Shown here one piece after another: positions 15,649 to 23,501 of a stretch of DNA of 45,958 bases. The notes beneath the pieces are model-generated. The model had not been told where the DNA came from. It saw only the letters and a program-made list of their open reading frames with translations, and did not search any database. The stretch's first letter is position 1, and the number at the start of each line of letters is the position of its first letter. The position numbers were made by a program, and so were the translations under genes. Location of the stretch: assembly GCA_945870655.1 (NCBI GenBank), contig CAMBSX010000003.1, positions 1-45,958 on the forward strand, written 5' to 3'. Source of the DNA: Chthoniobacter flavus. GTDB lineage: Bacteria; Verrucomicrobiota; Verrucomicrobiia; Chthoniobacterales; JACTMZ01.

Positions 15649-16637
15649 TGCCCGGCGCCGGCGATGGCGGCAAAAGGACAGGATTTCCATCCCCCGGTTC
15701 TTTGCGCGGCGGAGACTTCGTAAATACCCCGCCGGATCTGCAGGATCGGATCGTCAGTGGCCTCGATGCCGTCGGTCAGAACAGTCGGATCGTGGTTCAT
15801 CACAAGGTCGCCGATTTCCGCTTCGGTGGTCGGCGCCACCACGCGCAGGCGGCCAACCGTCTCCCGCCGACGGCCTTCGGGCCACAGGGCGGTTGCGTCG
15901 TTGATCGGGTCTCCCGGTTCGGCAAACTCGAGGACAAGGTCCCACTCGACCGGACCTTGCGCCACTTGGGCTTCAAGATCATTGAAGAGAACCTCAGCGT
16001 CTTCGGCTGACAGTTCTTTGACCTCCCTAAATCGGACGCCGGCCACCGGTTCCCAGTGGCAGCGCACCACGGTCTCCGTCCCATCCTCGGCAATCCACCG
16101 GAAGGCATGCACGGCATGGAAGGCGCACCAAGGAAAGCCCGCGGGCGCGGGGGTCTGGGAACGCATCTGCAAGACGGCCGCCGTGTTCGGGTTCCGGGCA
16201 ACAAAGGCCATCAACCCTTCCTTGTTCATTGGCCCGCCGGGCGCGAGGGGCAACGCGGCTTCGAGAATGCCGTGCAATTGCTCCAAGGAATTCACCACGA
16301 AAAGCAGTTGGCTGAGCATGACCAGATTCGTTACCCGGCCATTGGGAAGGTAAAAGCGGACCGCCATGCCGACCGTGTTCCCGAAATGGGCAAAAGGGTC
16401 GCCACCGCCCTTGGAGACACGCACGGTAACGGGAACCTCGTCGCCCTGCAGATGGACAGCCCGGGTATATTTTCGGGCGTTCTCGTTGGCCCGGAAGAAA
16501 CCGCGGAACATCCGTCCATCGGCATGAAGGGCGCGGTAACCTTGGAAGTTACCCAGGACAGCGCGGATGTTTTGGACCAGCTCCTCTGCGTCATCGTATT
16601 GGCTGGCGTGCATGATGTAGAGCGACCGAAACGGCAT
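15645..16637 (-). CDS. catalase-related heme peroxidase
   Basis: 330 residues, like the short SrpA-type catalase-related peroxidases rather than 480-residue catalases. The catalytic histidine is His38 in GYRALHADGRMFRGFF; further motifs are HFGNTVGMAVRFYLPNGRVTNLVML and the C-terminal heme region DGIEATDDPILQIRRGIYEVS, where Tyr306 with Arg302/303 is the proximal heme ligand pattern RxxxY. The distal Asn usually found after the His is not obvious. Short catalase-like enzymes often favour peroxidase over catalase activity. No signal peptide. It heads the operon; the ATG at 16637 overlaps the divergent LuxR-like ORF start by two bases, so the promoter must lie inside that ORF. Confidence 0.9.
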   Translation of the reverse strand: MPFRSLYIMHASQYDDAEELVQNIRAVLGNFQGYRALHADGRMFRGFFRANENARKYTRAVHLQGDEVPVTVRVSKGGGDPFAHFGNTVGMAVRFYLPNGRVTNLVMLSQLLFVVNSLEQLHGILEAALPLAPGGPMNKEGLMAFVARNPNTAAVLQMRSQTPAPAGFPWCAFHAVHAFRWIAEDGTETVVRCHWEPVAGVRFREVKELSAEDAEVLFNDLEAQVAQGPVEWDLVLEFAEPGDPINDATALWPEGRRRETVGRLRVVAPTTEAEIGDLVMNHDPTVLTDGIEATDDPILQIRRGIYEVSAAQRTGGWKSCPFAAIAGAGQ

Positions 16638-17010
16638 GATATGGGACGCGCTCGCACAAGCAAGAGAAGAAACGTCTCATGCCACTCCCAAATCCTCTTG
16701 GCAAAACCTAATCCCGGTCACTGCCTTGCCCGGTGCGCCTTCGAATTTGCTCTCGCTTTGGTCCGACGCCTCCGAAGCGAATTCAGTCGCCGCGTTCGGC
16801 GGATTCCACGATCAAACCCCCGAGCCAAAACCCCGACCGACCAAGCGCGAAGCGGAAATCCTCCGCTGGGCGGCCGAAGGCAACGCCGAGATCGCGACCA
16901 GCCTTGCTTTGAGAGCCCATACGGTCCGCAACCGTCTGGAGAATATCCTCGTCAAATTTAAGGTGGAAACACGGACCGCCGCGGCTGCGGCACTGCACCC
17001 ACCGGAATAA
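16636..17010 (+). CDS. LuxR-type helix-turn-helix protein, short or degenerate
   Basis: 124 residues. The C-terminal 55 (about 67-120) match a LuxR/FixJ HTH: PTKREAEILRWAAEGNAEIATSLALRAHTVRNRLENILVKFKV, with the expected ExxIL, the ALRAHTVRNRLENI recognition helix and the KFKV segment. The first 65 residues are not a receiver or ligand domain. Only one ATG occurs in the frame, and it overlaps the divergent peroxidase ATG (CATGATATG), leaving no room for a promoter. It may be a fragment of a larger regulator, or a real single-domain regulator that starts from a non-ATG codon. Position suggests control of the peroxidase operon. Confidence 0.5.
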   Translation: MIWDALAQAREETSHATPKSSWQNLIPVTALPGAPSNLLSLWSDASEANSVAAFGGFHDQTPEPKPRPTKREAEILRWAAEGNAEIATSLALRAHTVRNRLENILVKFKVETRTAAAAALHPPE

Positions 17011-17041
17011 ATTCCGAGCCGACCGCAAAAAGCAGCCGGGG

Positions 17042-17503
17042 TCAGGCCCGCGCCGGAGCAGCCAGAGCAATCTCCGTTGCCACGAAGGACTTGAAGTCGG
17101 CCTCGTAAAGTGTGTCGGAAGCAATCCGCTCCCACGCCTGGCGGAACGCCGGTTTGGCCAGCGCATCATGCATTCCGAGACGCCACAGATTCCACATGCC
17201 CTCGTCGAAATAACCGCGGCGGTGTAGATACCACTCCTCCAGACACATGCCGAAATACGTCCGCATCACACGCATGATCGCACCCGCATCGTCGCGTCCT
17301 TCCAGGCAAAAGGCCGGATCATGGACCTCTTCCGGCAACCGCTCCATCACCTCGAGGAAGCGACGCGAATGGTCCCCGAAATGCTCGACCGCCAACTGCA
17401 CGCGCAACACGCCCAACTGCCTCCACAGCGCATAGCCTGCGACAAGAACGCTGAGGATCGTGGCCAGACTTCCGCCCACACCCAGCCAATCAGTAACAGT
17501 CAT
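17042..17503 (-). CDS. membrane-anchored protein of unknown function
   Basis: 153 residues from ATG 17503 (MTVTDWLGVGGSLATILSVLVAGYALWRQLGVLR). One N-terminal transmembrane helix is followed by a long, acidic, Trp- and Tyr-rich helical domain (DPAFCLEGRDDAGAIMRVMR, LEEWYLHRRGYFDEGMWNLW). This layout, one membrane helix and then a cytoplasmic helical domain, occurs in several uncharacterised bacterial families. It ends 32 bases beyond the LuxR-like ORF stop (convergent). Not recognised more precisely. Confidence 0.55.
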   Translation of the reverse strand: MTVTDWLGVGGSLATILSVLVAGYALWRQLGVLRVQLAVEHFGDHSRRFLEVMERLPEEVHDPAFCLEGRDDAGAIMRVMRTYFGMCLEEWYLHRRGYFDEGMWNLWRLGMHDALAKPAFRQAWERIASDTLYEADFKSFVATEIALAAPARA

Positions 17504-17671
17504 AAGTTGAAGAATAGAGACAAACTCACGCGCCATGCCTACGCGAGAAAGGGCCATCTTCCAAGCCTCGCGGTCGGGACGAGTCGGCCCTCAGGTCCGG
17601 ACTCTCAAGCGAAGGACGGCTGCAACGCAAAAGATTGACCTCTTCGGTCTCTCCGCGTGCCATCACTCCTC

Positions 17672-18541
17672 ATGAACCCGTGGATCCTCGCCGCCCGACC
17701 GCGCACCTTGGGTGCCGCGATCATCCCCGTGCTTGCCGGAGGCGCTTTGGCCATTTCGGTCAGCGCGTTTGATCCGTTGGTTTCCGCGCTCATCCTCGCC
17801 TGCGCCGTCCTCATCCAGATCGCGACCAACTTTTTCAATGACGCGATCGACCACGTCAAAGGCGCCGACACCCCCGGGCGACTCGGCCCGATCCGCGTCA
17901 CCTCGACCGGACTCCTCCCCGCGCGTCAGGTCATGACCGGCGCGGTTCTCACCATAGCGCTCGCCGCCCTCCTCGCCACCCCTCTTGTTCTCCGCGGCGG
18001 CGGGATCATTCTTCTTATCGGCATCCTCTCGCTGTTCTTCGCCTATGCTTACACCGGCGGCCCTTTTCCCTTGGCCTACCTCGGACTCGGCGAAATTTTC
18101 GTCATCCTCTTCTTCGGCCTCATTGCCGTGGCCGGCACTTTTTATCTCAACACCCTCGCCTTCTCCGTGGCCGCAGTTTTGGCTGGATTGCAAATCGGAC
18201 TGCACTCGAGCGTGCTGCTCGCGGTCAATAATCTCCGCGACCTCGAGACCGACCGCGCAGCGAACAAGAAAACTCTGGCTGCCCGGTTCGGGCTCACTTT
18301 TGCCCGCCGCGAAAACGCCGCGCTGATCATCACCCCTTTCGTACTCGGCCTCGCGTGGCTTCCGCTCGGTTATCTTTGGGCCTTCCTCCTCCCGCTTCTT
18401 ACCCTACCCCTGGCCTGGTGGCTGGCCTGCGCCTGCCTCAAGGCTGCGCCCGCGCGCGAAACCAACCAACTTCTTGCCCAAGCCGCCGCATTGCACGCCG
18501 CGTTCGGACTCCTCCTTGCTCTCGCTTTCCTCCTGCCGTGA
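17672..18541 (+). CDS. menA: 1,4-dihydroxy-2-naphthoate polyprenyltransferase
   Basis: 289 residues from ATG 17672; a GTG at 17657 is an alternative. UbiA-family membrane prenyltransferase that attaches the isoprenoid tail in menaquinone synthesis. The first Asp-rich motif NFFNDAIDHVKGAD and the second NNLRDLETDRAANKKTLAARFG are clear, with about nine hydrophobic helices between and after them (for example IILLIGILSLFFAYAY and AFLLPLLTLPLAWWLACACL). It is immediately followed by menC (GTGA overlap), which fixes the assignment to menaquinone rather than ubiquinone or heme O. Confidence 0.92.
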   Translation: MNPWILAARPRTLGAAIIPVLAGGALAISVSAFDPLVSALILACAVLIQIATNFFNDAIDHVKGADTPGRLGPIRVTSTGLLPARQVMTGAVLTIALAALLATPLVLRGGGIILLIGILSLFFAYAYTGGPFPLAYLGLGEIFVILFFGLIAVAGTFYLNTLAFSVAAVLAGLQIGLHSSVLLAVNNLRDLETDRAANKKTLAARFGLTFARRENAALIITPFVLGLAWLPLGYLWAFLLPLLTLPLAWWLACACLKAAPARETNQLLAQAAALHAAFGLLLALAFLLP

Positions 18542-19524
18542 AAATCTGGACGCATCATTACACGCTGCAGCCCGGATCCGCTCCGGCGCGCGCCGCGCGT
18601 GGTCCGCGTCACGGCATACTTCTCCGCGTCGAGTTCAACGGTGGAACAATCGGCTACGCCGACCTGCATCCTTGGGAGGAATTCGGGCACGCGCCATTGA
18701 CCAATCATCTTGCCTCACTGGGCACGGACCAACCGACACTCTTGGCCAACCTTGCCCTGCGCCACGCCCGAACCGATGCCGCGGCCCGCCGCGCGGGAGT
18801 CTCACTATTCGACGGGCTGCCCGAGGTCCGCAGCCACGCGCTCTTCACCGATTGGTGCGAGGCCCCGCGCTCCGTTTTCGAACCATGCAGTGCCGAAGGT
18901 TACACCGCCGCGAAAGTAAAGATCGGCCGGAATGTGCAGCGCGAAGCCGCGGCGCTCAACCGGTTTTCCGACCTCCCGCTCCGCTGGCGCCTCGATGCCA
19001 ATGCCAGTTTCACGACCGGCCGCGGCGAACCATTGACAACTTTCCTCTCCCAACTCGCCCCCGATCTCCGCCGGAAGATCGAATTCTTCGAAGATCCGAC
19101 ACCCTACGAGACCGCCGCGTGGGCCGCCCTGTCCGAATGCGAAAAAATCCCCCTCGCGCTCGACTGGGAATTACCCTCAACGCCACCGCCCTGGACCGGC
19201 GCGCAAATTGTCGTGATCAAACCGGCCTCGCAGGACGCCTTCCCGCTCGCCCTCGCCGCCAGCCAGGCAGGGATGGAAATGGTCGTCACGCACAGCATGG
19301 ACCATCCTCTCGGCCAAGCCGTCGCCCTCTGGACCGCCATGCGACTGCGCCAGCGCCACGGCGACCTCGTCCGCGACGGCGGCCTCCAAGCCACCGGCCT
19401 TTACCAGCCGGACGAATTCAGCACCCAAATCAAAACGAAAGGACCAGCCACCACGCCCCCCCCCGGCACCGGCTTCGGATTCGACAACCTGCTGGCGCGG
19501 CTTCCCTGGCAAGCACTCCGATGA
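18538..19524 (+). CDS. menC: o-succinylbenzoate synthase
   Basis: 328 residues from GTG 18538, overlapping the menA stop by 4 bases (GTGA). Enolase-superfamily dehydratase that converts SHCHC to o-succinylbenzoate in menaquinone synthesis. The catalytic pattern is present: KVKIG (the KxK lysines, about 124-126), DANASF, FFEDPTPYE (metal Glu) and the DWE-containing ALDWELPS, then VIKPAS with the second catalytic lysine. The usual N-terminal capping domain is short (WTHHYTLQPGSAP...). The first 20 codons include GC-rich DNA (18570-18600) resembling other local repeats. The stop overlaps the next gene (ATGA). Confidence 0.9.
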   Translation: MKIWTHHYTLQPGSAPARAARGPRHGILLRVEFNGGTIGYADLHPWEEFGHAPLTNHLASLGTDQPTLLANLALRHARTDAAARRAGVSLFDGLPEVRSHALFTDWCEAPRSVFEPCSAEGYTAAKVKIGRNVQREAAALNRFSDLPLRWRLDANASFTTGRGEPLTTFLSQLAPDLRRKIEFFEDPTPYETAAWAALSECEKIPLALDWELPSTPPPWTGAQIVVIKPASQDAFPLALAASQAGMEMVVTHSMDHPLGQAVALWTAMRLRQRHGDLVRDGGLQATGLYQPDEFSTQIKTKGPATTPPPGTGFGFDNLLARLPWQALR

Positions 19525-19880
19525 ACCAACAAGGGCCCGCACCTCCCGTCTGGTGGCTCATCTGGGCAACCATCACCGCGGCATTTTTCCTCGCGGTCGG
19601 CATTTTTGAAACGACCGCCACCTCAACCGGCACGCAGTCATGGCTCACCCTCATCGCCCTCCCTCCCTTCATTGCCTCTGCGTTCATCCGCTTCGGCCTG
19701 CTCCCCCGTGTCACGCCACCGCCAAGGAAGTTTCTTTTCTTCATTCTCGGTCTCGCCTTGGCGGAATCTGGCGGCCTCCTTGCCCTCATCCTCGGCTCAC
19801 CCTGGAAAACACCCTTGGCCGCAGCCGCCCTTGTTCTCATCATCGTCTACATTCCCGCTTTCATCATCCGGCGCCCTTGA
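19521..19880 (+). CDS. small membrane protein in the menaquinone operon
   Basis: 119 residues with four hydrophobic helices: about 10-28 (VWWLIWATITAAFFLAVGIF), 40-58 (WLTLIALPPFIASAFIRFGLL), 70-88 (FLFFILGLALAESGGLLALI) and 96-116. Starts in an ATGA overlap with menC and is followed 19 bases later by the CIA30-like gene, so it belongs to the same operon. Family not recognised. A role in quinone trafficking is speculation. Confidence 0.7.
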   Translation: MNQQGPAPPVWWLIWATITAAFFLAVGIFETTATSTGTQSWLTLIALPPFIASAFIRFGLLPRVTPPPRKFLFFILGLALAESGGLLALILGSPWKTPLAAAALVLIIVYIPAFIIRRP

Positions 19881-19899
19881 ACCCAAAATCGCATCCATC

Positions 19900-20460
19900 A
19901 TGACCCGTTCTTCTCTCACCCTTCTGGTTATCCTCGCCGTTCTGGTCTCCCTCCCTGCCCCGGCCGCCGAGCCGACCAAAGTCCTCTTCGACTTCGCAGA
20001 CCCCGCCGCTTTGCGCGGATGGCGGGTCCAAGACGACGGAGTGATGGGCGGACTCTCGAAAGGAAACATCACCCGTGATCCGGCCGGTTACGCCGTTTTC
20101 AGCGGCAAAGTGTCGCTCGAAAACAATGGGGGATTTTCCTCCATCCAAAACAACTTCGACCCCATCGAGGTTTCCCCGTATGAGCAAGCCGTTGTTCGCC
20201 TGAAAGGCGACAGCAAAGATTACCGTTTCATCGTCAAAGCCGAAAACGACGCCCGCCACTACTACGTGGCCGAATTCCCCACGACAGGCGATTGGGAAGA
20301 AATCAAAATCCCCCTCCGCACCATGTATCCTGTCCGCCGCGGCGACCGCCTCGACTTGCCCGATTACTCCGGCGAAACCCTGTCCCAGGTCCGCTTCATG
20401 ATCGCCAACGGACGGGCCGAAAGTTTCCAACTCGAGATCGCGAGCATCGCCCTCGAGTAA
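19900..20460 (+). CDS. secreted CIA30-like protein
   Basis: 186 residues. Signal peptide LTLLVILAVLVSLPAPAAEP (cleavage after PAAA/AE). The rest matches the CIA30 (complex I intermediate-associated protein 30) domain, a galactose-binding-like beta sandwich: LFDFADPAALRGWRVQDDGVMGGLSKGNI, FSGKVSLENNGGFSS, VVRLKGDSKDYRF, FPTTGDWEEIKIPLRTMYPV and a final MIANGRAESFQLEIASIAL. In mitochondria the family assists complex I assembly; bacterial secreted homologues are of uncertain role. It lies in the menaquinone operon, so a respiratory link is plausible but unproved. Confidence 0.82.
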   Translation: MTRSSLTLLVILAVLVSLPAPAAEPTKVLFDFADPAALRGWRVQDDGVMGGLSKGNITRDPAGYAVFSGKVSLENNGGFSSIQNNFDPIEVSPYEQAVVRLKGDSKDYRFIVKAENDARHYYVAEFPTTGDWEEIKIPLRTMYPVRRGDRLDLPDYSGETLSQVRFMIANGRAESFQLEIASIALE

Positions 20461-20502
20461 GGAGCAACTATCCCCTCGAGCCACCTCGAACCACACGGCG
20501 CC

Positions 20503-20522
20503 CGGGGACGGCCGCCCTCCAA
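20503..20522. repeat. dispersed repeat, family A (one arm)
   Basis: The 20-base sequence CGGGGACGGCCGCCCTCCAA is the exact reverse complement of the left arm of the hairpin at 22975-22994 and differs in one base from its right arm at 23021-23040. It is in the intergenic space between the CIA30-like gene and priA. Confidence 0.8.
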
Positions 20523-20576
20523 CCGCAGAGGCGCCGTTTGCTTTTGGGCCGTCTCGCAGAATCGGCTCCGCCGTCA

Positions 20577-20646
20577 GCCGTTATGCGGCATAGGCATCCC
20601 TGCCTATGACGGTCTGGACATCATCGGCAAGGTGCCGATGCCACTT
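20577..20646. repeat. cluster of small hairpins including family B repeat
   Basis: Three adjacent inverted repeats: GCCG-TTATG-CGGC (20577-20589), CATAGGCA-TCCC-TGCCTATG (20589-20608) and CATCGGC-AAGGT-GCCGATG (20622-20640), the last followed by CCACTT. The last unit recurs at 41934-41958. The rest of the 20461-20707 gap holds no gene I can see. It separates two convergent transcription units, so it may act as a terminator region. Confidence 0.8.
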
Positions 20647-20707
20647 TTCTCTCCCTCCCCGACCCACAACCACTTCGACCCCTTGGCTACTTTCTGTTCA
20701 AAAACTC

Positions 20708-22933
20708 CTAGAGCAATGCCACGGGATCCACATCCACGGCGACATGCACATCCTTCGGAAGCTTGAGCGACCCCAAACTCTCCTTGACCGCCTTGGTCAG
20801 CGACCGGATCTGCTTCCCCCGCGCCACCACCTGATACCGATACATCCCGCGGACCCGGGCCAGCGGGGCCGGGGCGGCCGGGCTGACCATGACCGACTGC
20901 GGCACGGCGGCGGTCAATTTCTGCGCCAGCGTCCGCGCCGCGAACTCCGCTTTTTGCGCGGTATCCGCGCGTGCCGTGAGCAGAACCAGATGCGAATACG
21001 GCGGATGTCCGAAATTGTGGCGCATCTCGAGTTCATGCGCGGCGAAGCCATCGAAGTCGTGCGATTTGGCGAACTGCAGCGACGGATGCGCCGGGGAAAA
21101 GGTTTGCACAATCACCTCCCCCTCCGCGTCCCCGCGACCCGCCCGTCCCGCGACCTGCACGAGAAGCTGGAACGTCCGCTCCCCCGCCCGGAAGTCCGGC
21201 AAATGCAGCGCGGAATCCGCGCTGATGATCCCCACCAAAGTCACGCCCGGAAAGTGCAGGCCCTTGGCGATCATCTGGGTGCCGACCAGGATGTCGATTT
21301 TCCGGCTGCGGAAGGCCCCGAGTGTTTCGTGATACGCGCCTTTGCGCGTCATGGTGTCCGAATCCATCCGCGCCACCCGAGCCGAGGGGAACATCTTCCG
21401 CACCGCGGCCTCCACTTTTTCCGTACCCACCCCGCTGAACGCGATTTGCGGATCGTGGCACTGCGGACACCGCCGCGGCGGCTTTTGGGCGTAACCGCAG
21501 ATGTGGCAGCGGGCCAGATCCTCCTTTTTGTGCAAGGCGAGCGAAACACTGCAGTGCGGACACTCCACGTTTTTCCCGCAGGACTTGCAGGCCAGCACGG
21601 TGAAAAACCCGCGGCGGTTGAGAAAAAGAATCGTCTGCTCGCCCTTGGCCAGACGCGCTTCGATGGCCAGCCCCAGCTTCGGCGAGATGAACTGGTCGTT
21701 GCGTTCACCGTCTTTGCTCCGCAAGCGCATGTCGACCACCCGAAAGACAGGCAGCACGCAGCCGTCATGCCGGTGGGTCAACTCGAGCAGGTCGTATTTG
21801 CCCTTGCGGCAGTTCTCGAAAGTTTCCAGCGACGGCGTGGCCGATCCGAGCAACACCGCGCACGGCTCCATTTTCCCCCGCACCACCGCGAGGTCGCGTG
21901 CATGGTAACGAGGCCCCTCGTCCTGCTTGTAGGAATTGTCATGCTCCTCGTCGATGACGATAAGCCCCGGATTTGCCAAGGGCGCGAAAACCGCTCCGCG
22001 TGCACCGATGACAATGCGCGCCTGCCCGCTCCGCACCCGGTGCCATTCGTCGTGGCGCTCCCCCTCGCTCAAATGACTGTGCAGCACCGCCACCTCGATT
22101 CCTTGCGGCGCGAAGCGCGAGGAGAAGCGCTCGACGGTCTGCGGGGTTAGGGCAATTTCCGGGACCAGCACAAGTGCCGTTTTTCCCGCTTGGAGCACCT
22201 CATCGATGGCGCGCAGGTAAACCTCCGTCTTCCCGCTGCCGGTGATTCCTTTCAGAACAATGGGCCGATGCCCCCCCGGATCGCGCAAGGCCGGACGGAT
22301 CCCTTCCAGCGCGTGCTCCTGCTCGGCACTCAAGACCGGCGGCACCGAGGCCACAAATTCCTCCGATCCGAGGGGGGCGCGCCGCACTTCCTCGGCTGTG
22401 ACCTCCACCCAACCACGCCGGGCGAGCGTTTTCACCGCGGCATCGGAGGCACCGGTCTCCGCAGCAAGTCGTGCCACAGCGACCGGCCCGTTGGTTTGCA
22501 AATAGGCGAGAACCGCCGCCTGCCGCGGAGCCTTGGTCCGCAGGGCCGCCATCTCCTCCGCACTGGCCGGCTTGGCCAAAGAAGCAAACTTGCGTTTGAG
22601 CGGAGCATGCCCCGTCTCCCGCACCGCGCGCGGCAAAACACAGCGCAAGGCATCCTGTTCATCGCACCCGTAATATTCCGCCATCCACTTCGCCAGTTTC
22701 AGCAGCACCGGCGTCATTTGCGGACGCTCGTCCATCACCGCGACGAGCGGACGCACCCCCTCGGCCGAGGTCGTTTCCGCCACCGCCACTACCGTCCCGA
22801 TCGCTTGCCGGTTGCGCAGCGGCACGCGCACCCGCGATCCCGCCGCGACCCGCCCGTCCCATCCCGCGGGGATCTCGTAATCGAGCGTCTTCCCCGTCGA
22901 ACGGTCGAGGATCACCTGGGCAAAGCGCGGCAT
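20708..22933 (-). CDS. priA: primosomal protein N' (replication restart helicase PriA)
   Basis: 741 residues. PriA binds stalled or repaired forks, unwinds them 3'-5' and loads the replisome. Order: N-terminal 3'-DNA-binding domain (MPRFAQVILDRSTGKTLDYEIP), winged-helix region, Walker A GITGSGKTEVY (about 229-239), DEEH box (IDEEHDNSYKQ, about 325), zinc-binding insert with paired cysteines CKSCGKNVECPHCS and CHICGYAQKPPRRCPQCHDP (about 440-480), helicase motifs VGTQMIAKGLHFPGVTLVG and GRAGRG, and the C-terminal domain. It is the last gene of the minus-strand uvrC-priA cluster; a hairpin repeat lies between it and the YjbQ-like gene. Confidence 0.97.
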   Translation of the reverse strand: MPRFAQVILDRSTGKTLDYEIPAGWDGRVAAGSRVRVPLRNRQAIGTVVAVAETTSAEGVRPLVAVMDERPQMTPVLLKLAKWMAEYYGCDEQDALRCVLPRAVRETGHAPLKRKFASLAKPASAEEMAALRTKAPRQAAVLAYLQTNGPVAVARLAAETGASDAAVKTLARRGWVEVTAEEVRRAPLGSEEFVASVPPVLSAEQEHALEGIRPALRDPGGHRPIVLKGITGSGKTEVYLRAIDEVLQAGKTALVLVPEIALTPQTVERFSSRFAPQGIEVAVLHSHLSEGERHDEWHRVRSGQARIVIGARGAVFAPLANPGLIVIDEEHDNSYKQDEGPRYHARDLAVVRGKMEPCAVLLGSATPSLETFENCRKGKYDLLELTHRHDGCVLPVFRVVDMRLRSKDGERNDQFISPKLGLAIEARLAKGEQTILFLNRRGFFTVLACKSCGKNVECPHCSVSLALHKKEDLARCHICGYAQKPPRRCPQCHDPQIAFSGVGTEKVEAAVRKMFPSARVARMDSDTMTRKGAYHETLGAFRSRKIDILVGTQMIAKGLHFPGVTLVGIISADSALHLPDFRAGERTFQLLVQVAGRAGRGDAEGEVIVQTFSPAHPSLQFAKSHDFDGFAAHELEMRHNFGHPPYSHLVLLTARADTAQKAEFAARTLAQKLTAAVPQSVMVSPAAPAPLARVRGMYRYQVVARGKQIRSLTKAVKESLGSLKLPKDVHVAVDVDPVALL

Positions 22934-22974
22934 GAAGGGATCTTATCCGGTCCGTCGAAGGCCTCAATCAGCCT

Positions 22975-23040
22975 TTGGAGGGCGGCCGTCCCCGGCCACC
23001 GCGGGATAAGATGCGGCTCGCGGGGACGCCCGCCCTCCAA
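22975..23040. repeat. dispersed repeat, family A (complete hairpin)
   Basis: Long imperfect inverted repeat: left arm TTGGAGGGCGGCCGTCCCCG (22975-22994), right arm CGGGGACGCCCGCCCTCCAA (23021-23040), one mismatch in 20, loop of 26 bases. It lies in the 129-base gap between priA and the YjbQ-like gene, inside a presumed operon. Confidence 0.9.
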
Positions 23041-23062
23041 GAAAACACGCTTTGTGGTTTCC

Positions 23063-23482
23063 CTATTTTCCAACCACCGAAACAACCACCTCCCGCCGGT
23101 GCGGGGCGCGGCGGTGCTCGAGCAAAAAAATCCCCTGCCACGTACCGAGGGCCATGCGACCGCCGGTCACGGGAATCGTCTCGCTCGTGCGGGTCACGGT
23201 CATGCGCAGGTGACTGGCCGTGTCATCCGGACCTTCCATCGTGTGCAAATGCCAGTCCGCACCGTCCGGGGCAATCCGGTCGAGAAACTGATGCAAATCT
23301 TCCCGCGCCGAGGGATCGGCATTTTCGAAAATGACCAAACTGGCGCTGGTATGCCGGACGAACACCGTGACGATGCCTTCTTTCAGTCCGGACGCACAAA
23401 CCATGCGCGTCACCTCGTCGGTGATTTCATAACTTCCGCGCCCGCTCGTGCGGACTTCAAAACTTTCCGTTTTGGCGATCAT
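23063..23482 (-). CDS. YjbQ / UPF0047 family protein
   Basis: 139 residues from ATG 23482. The family signature is clear: GSYEITDEVTRMV, GIVTVFVRHTSASLVIFENADPSAREDLHQFLDRIAPD, EGPDDTASHLRMTVT and the C-terminal LGTWQGIFLLEHRRAPHRREVVVSVVGK. The conserved His in VRHTSA and the HTMEGPDDTASH and EHR segments mark the family's metal/active-site cluster. Some members have thiamine phosphate synthase-like activity in genetic tests, but the role here is unknown. It lies 19 bases after the serine hydrolase gene. Confidence 0.93.
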   Translation of the reverse strand: MIAKTESFEVRTSGRGSYEITDEVTRMVCASGLKEGIVTVFVRHTSASLVIFENADPSAREDLHQFLDRIAPDGADWHLHTMEGPDDTASHLRMTVTRTSETIPVTGGRMALGTWQGIFLLEHRRAPHRREVVVSVVGK

Positions 23483-23501
23483 TCCGCAAAACTTTCCACC
23501 C

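Noticed and set aside
13377-16637. Encapsulin-type cargo system
   Set aside because: DyP enzymes are often encapsulin cargo, but no encapsulin shell gene or cargo-tail motif is visible here.
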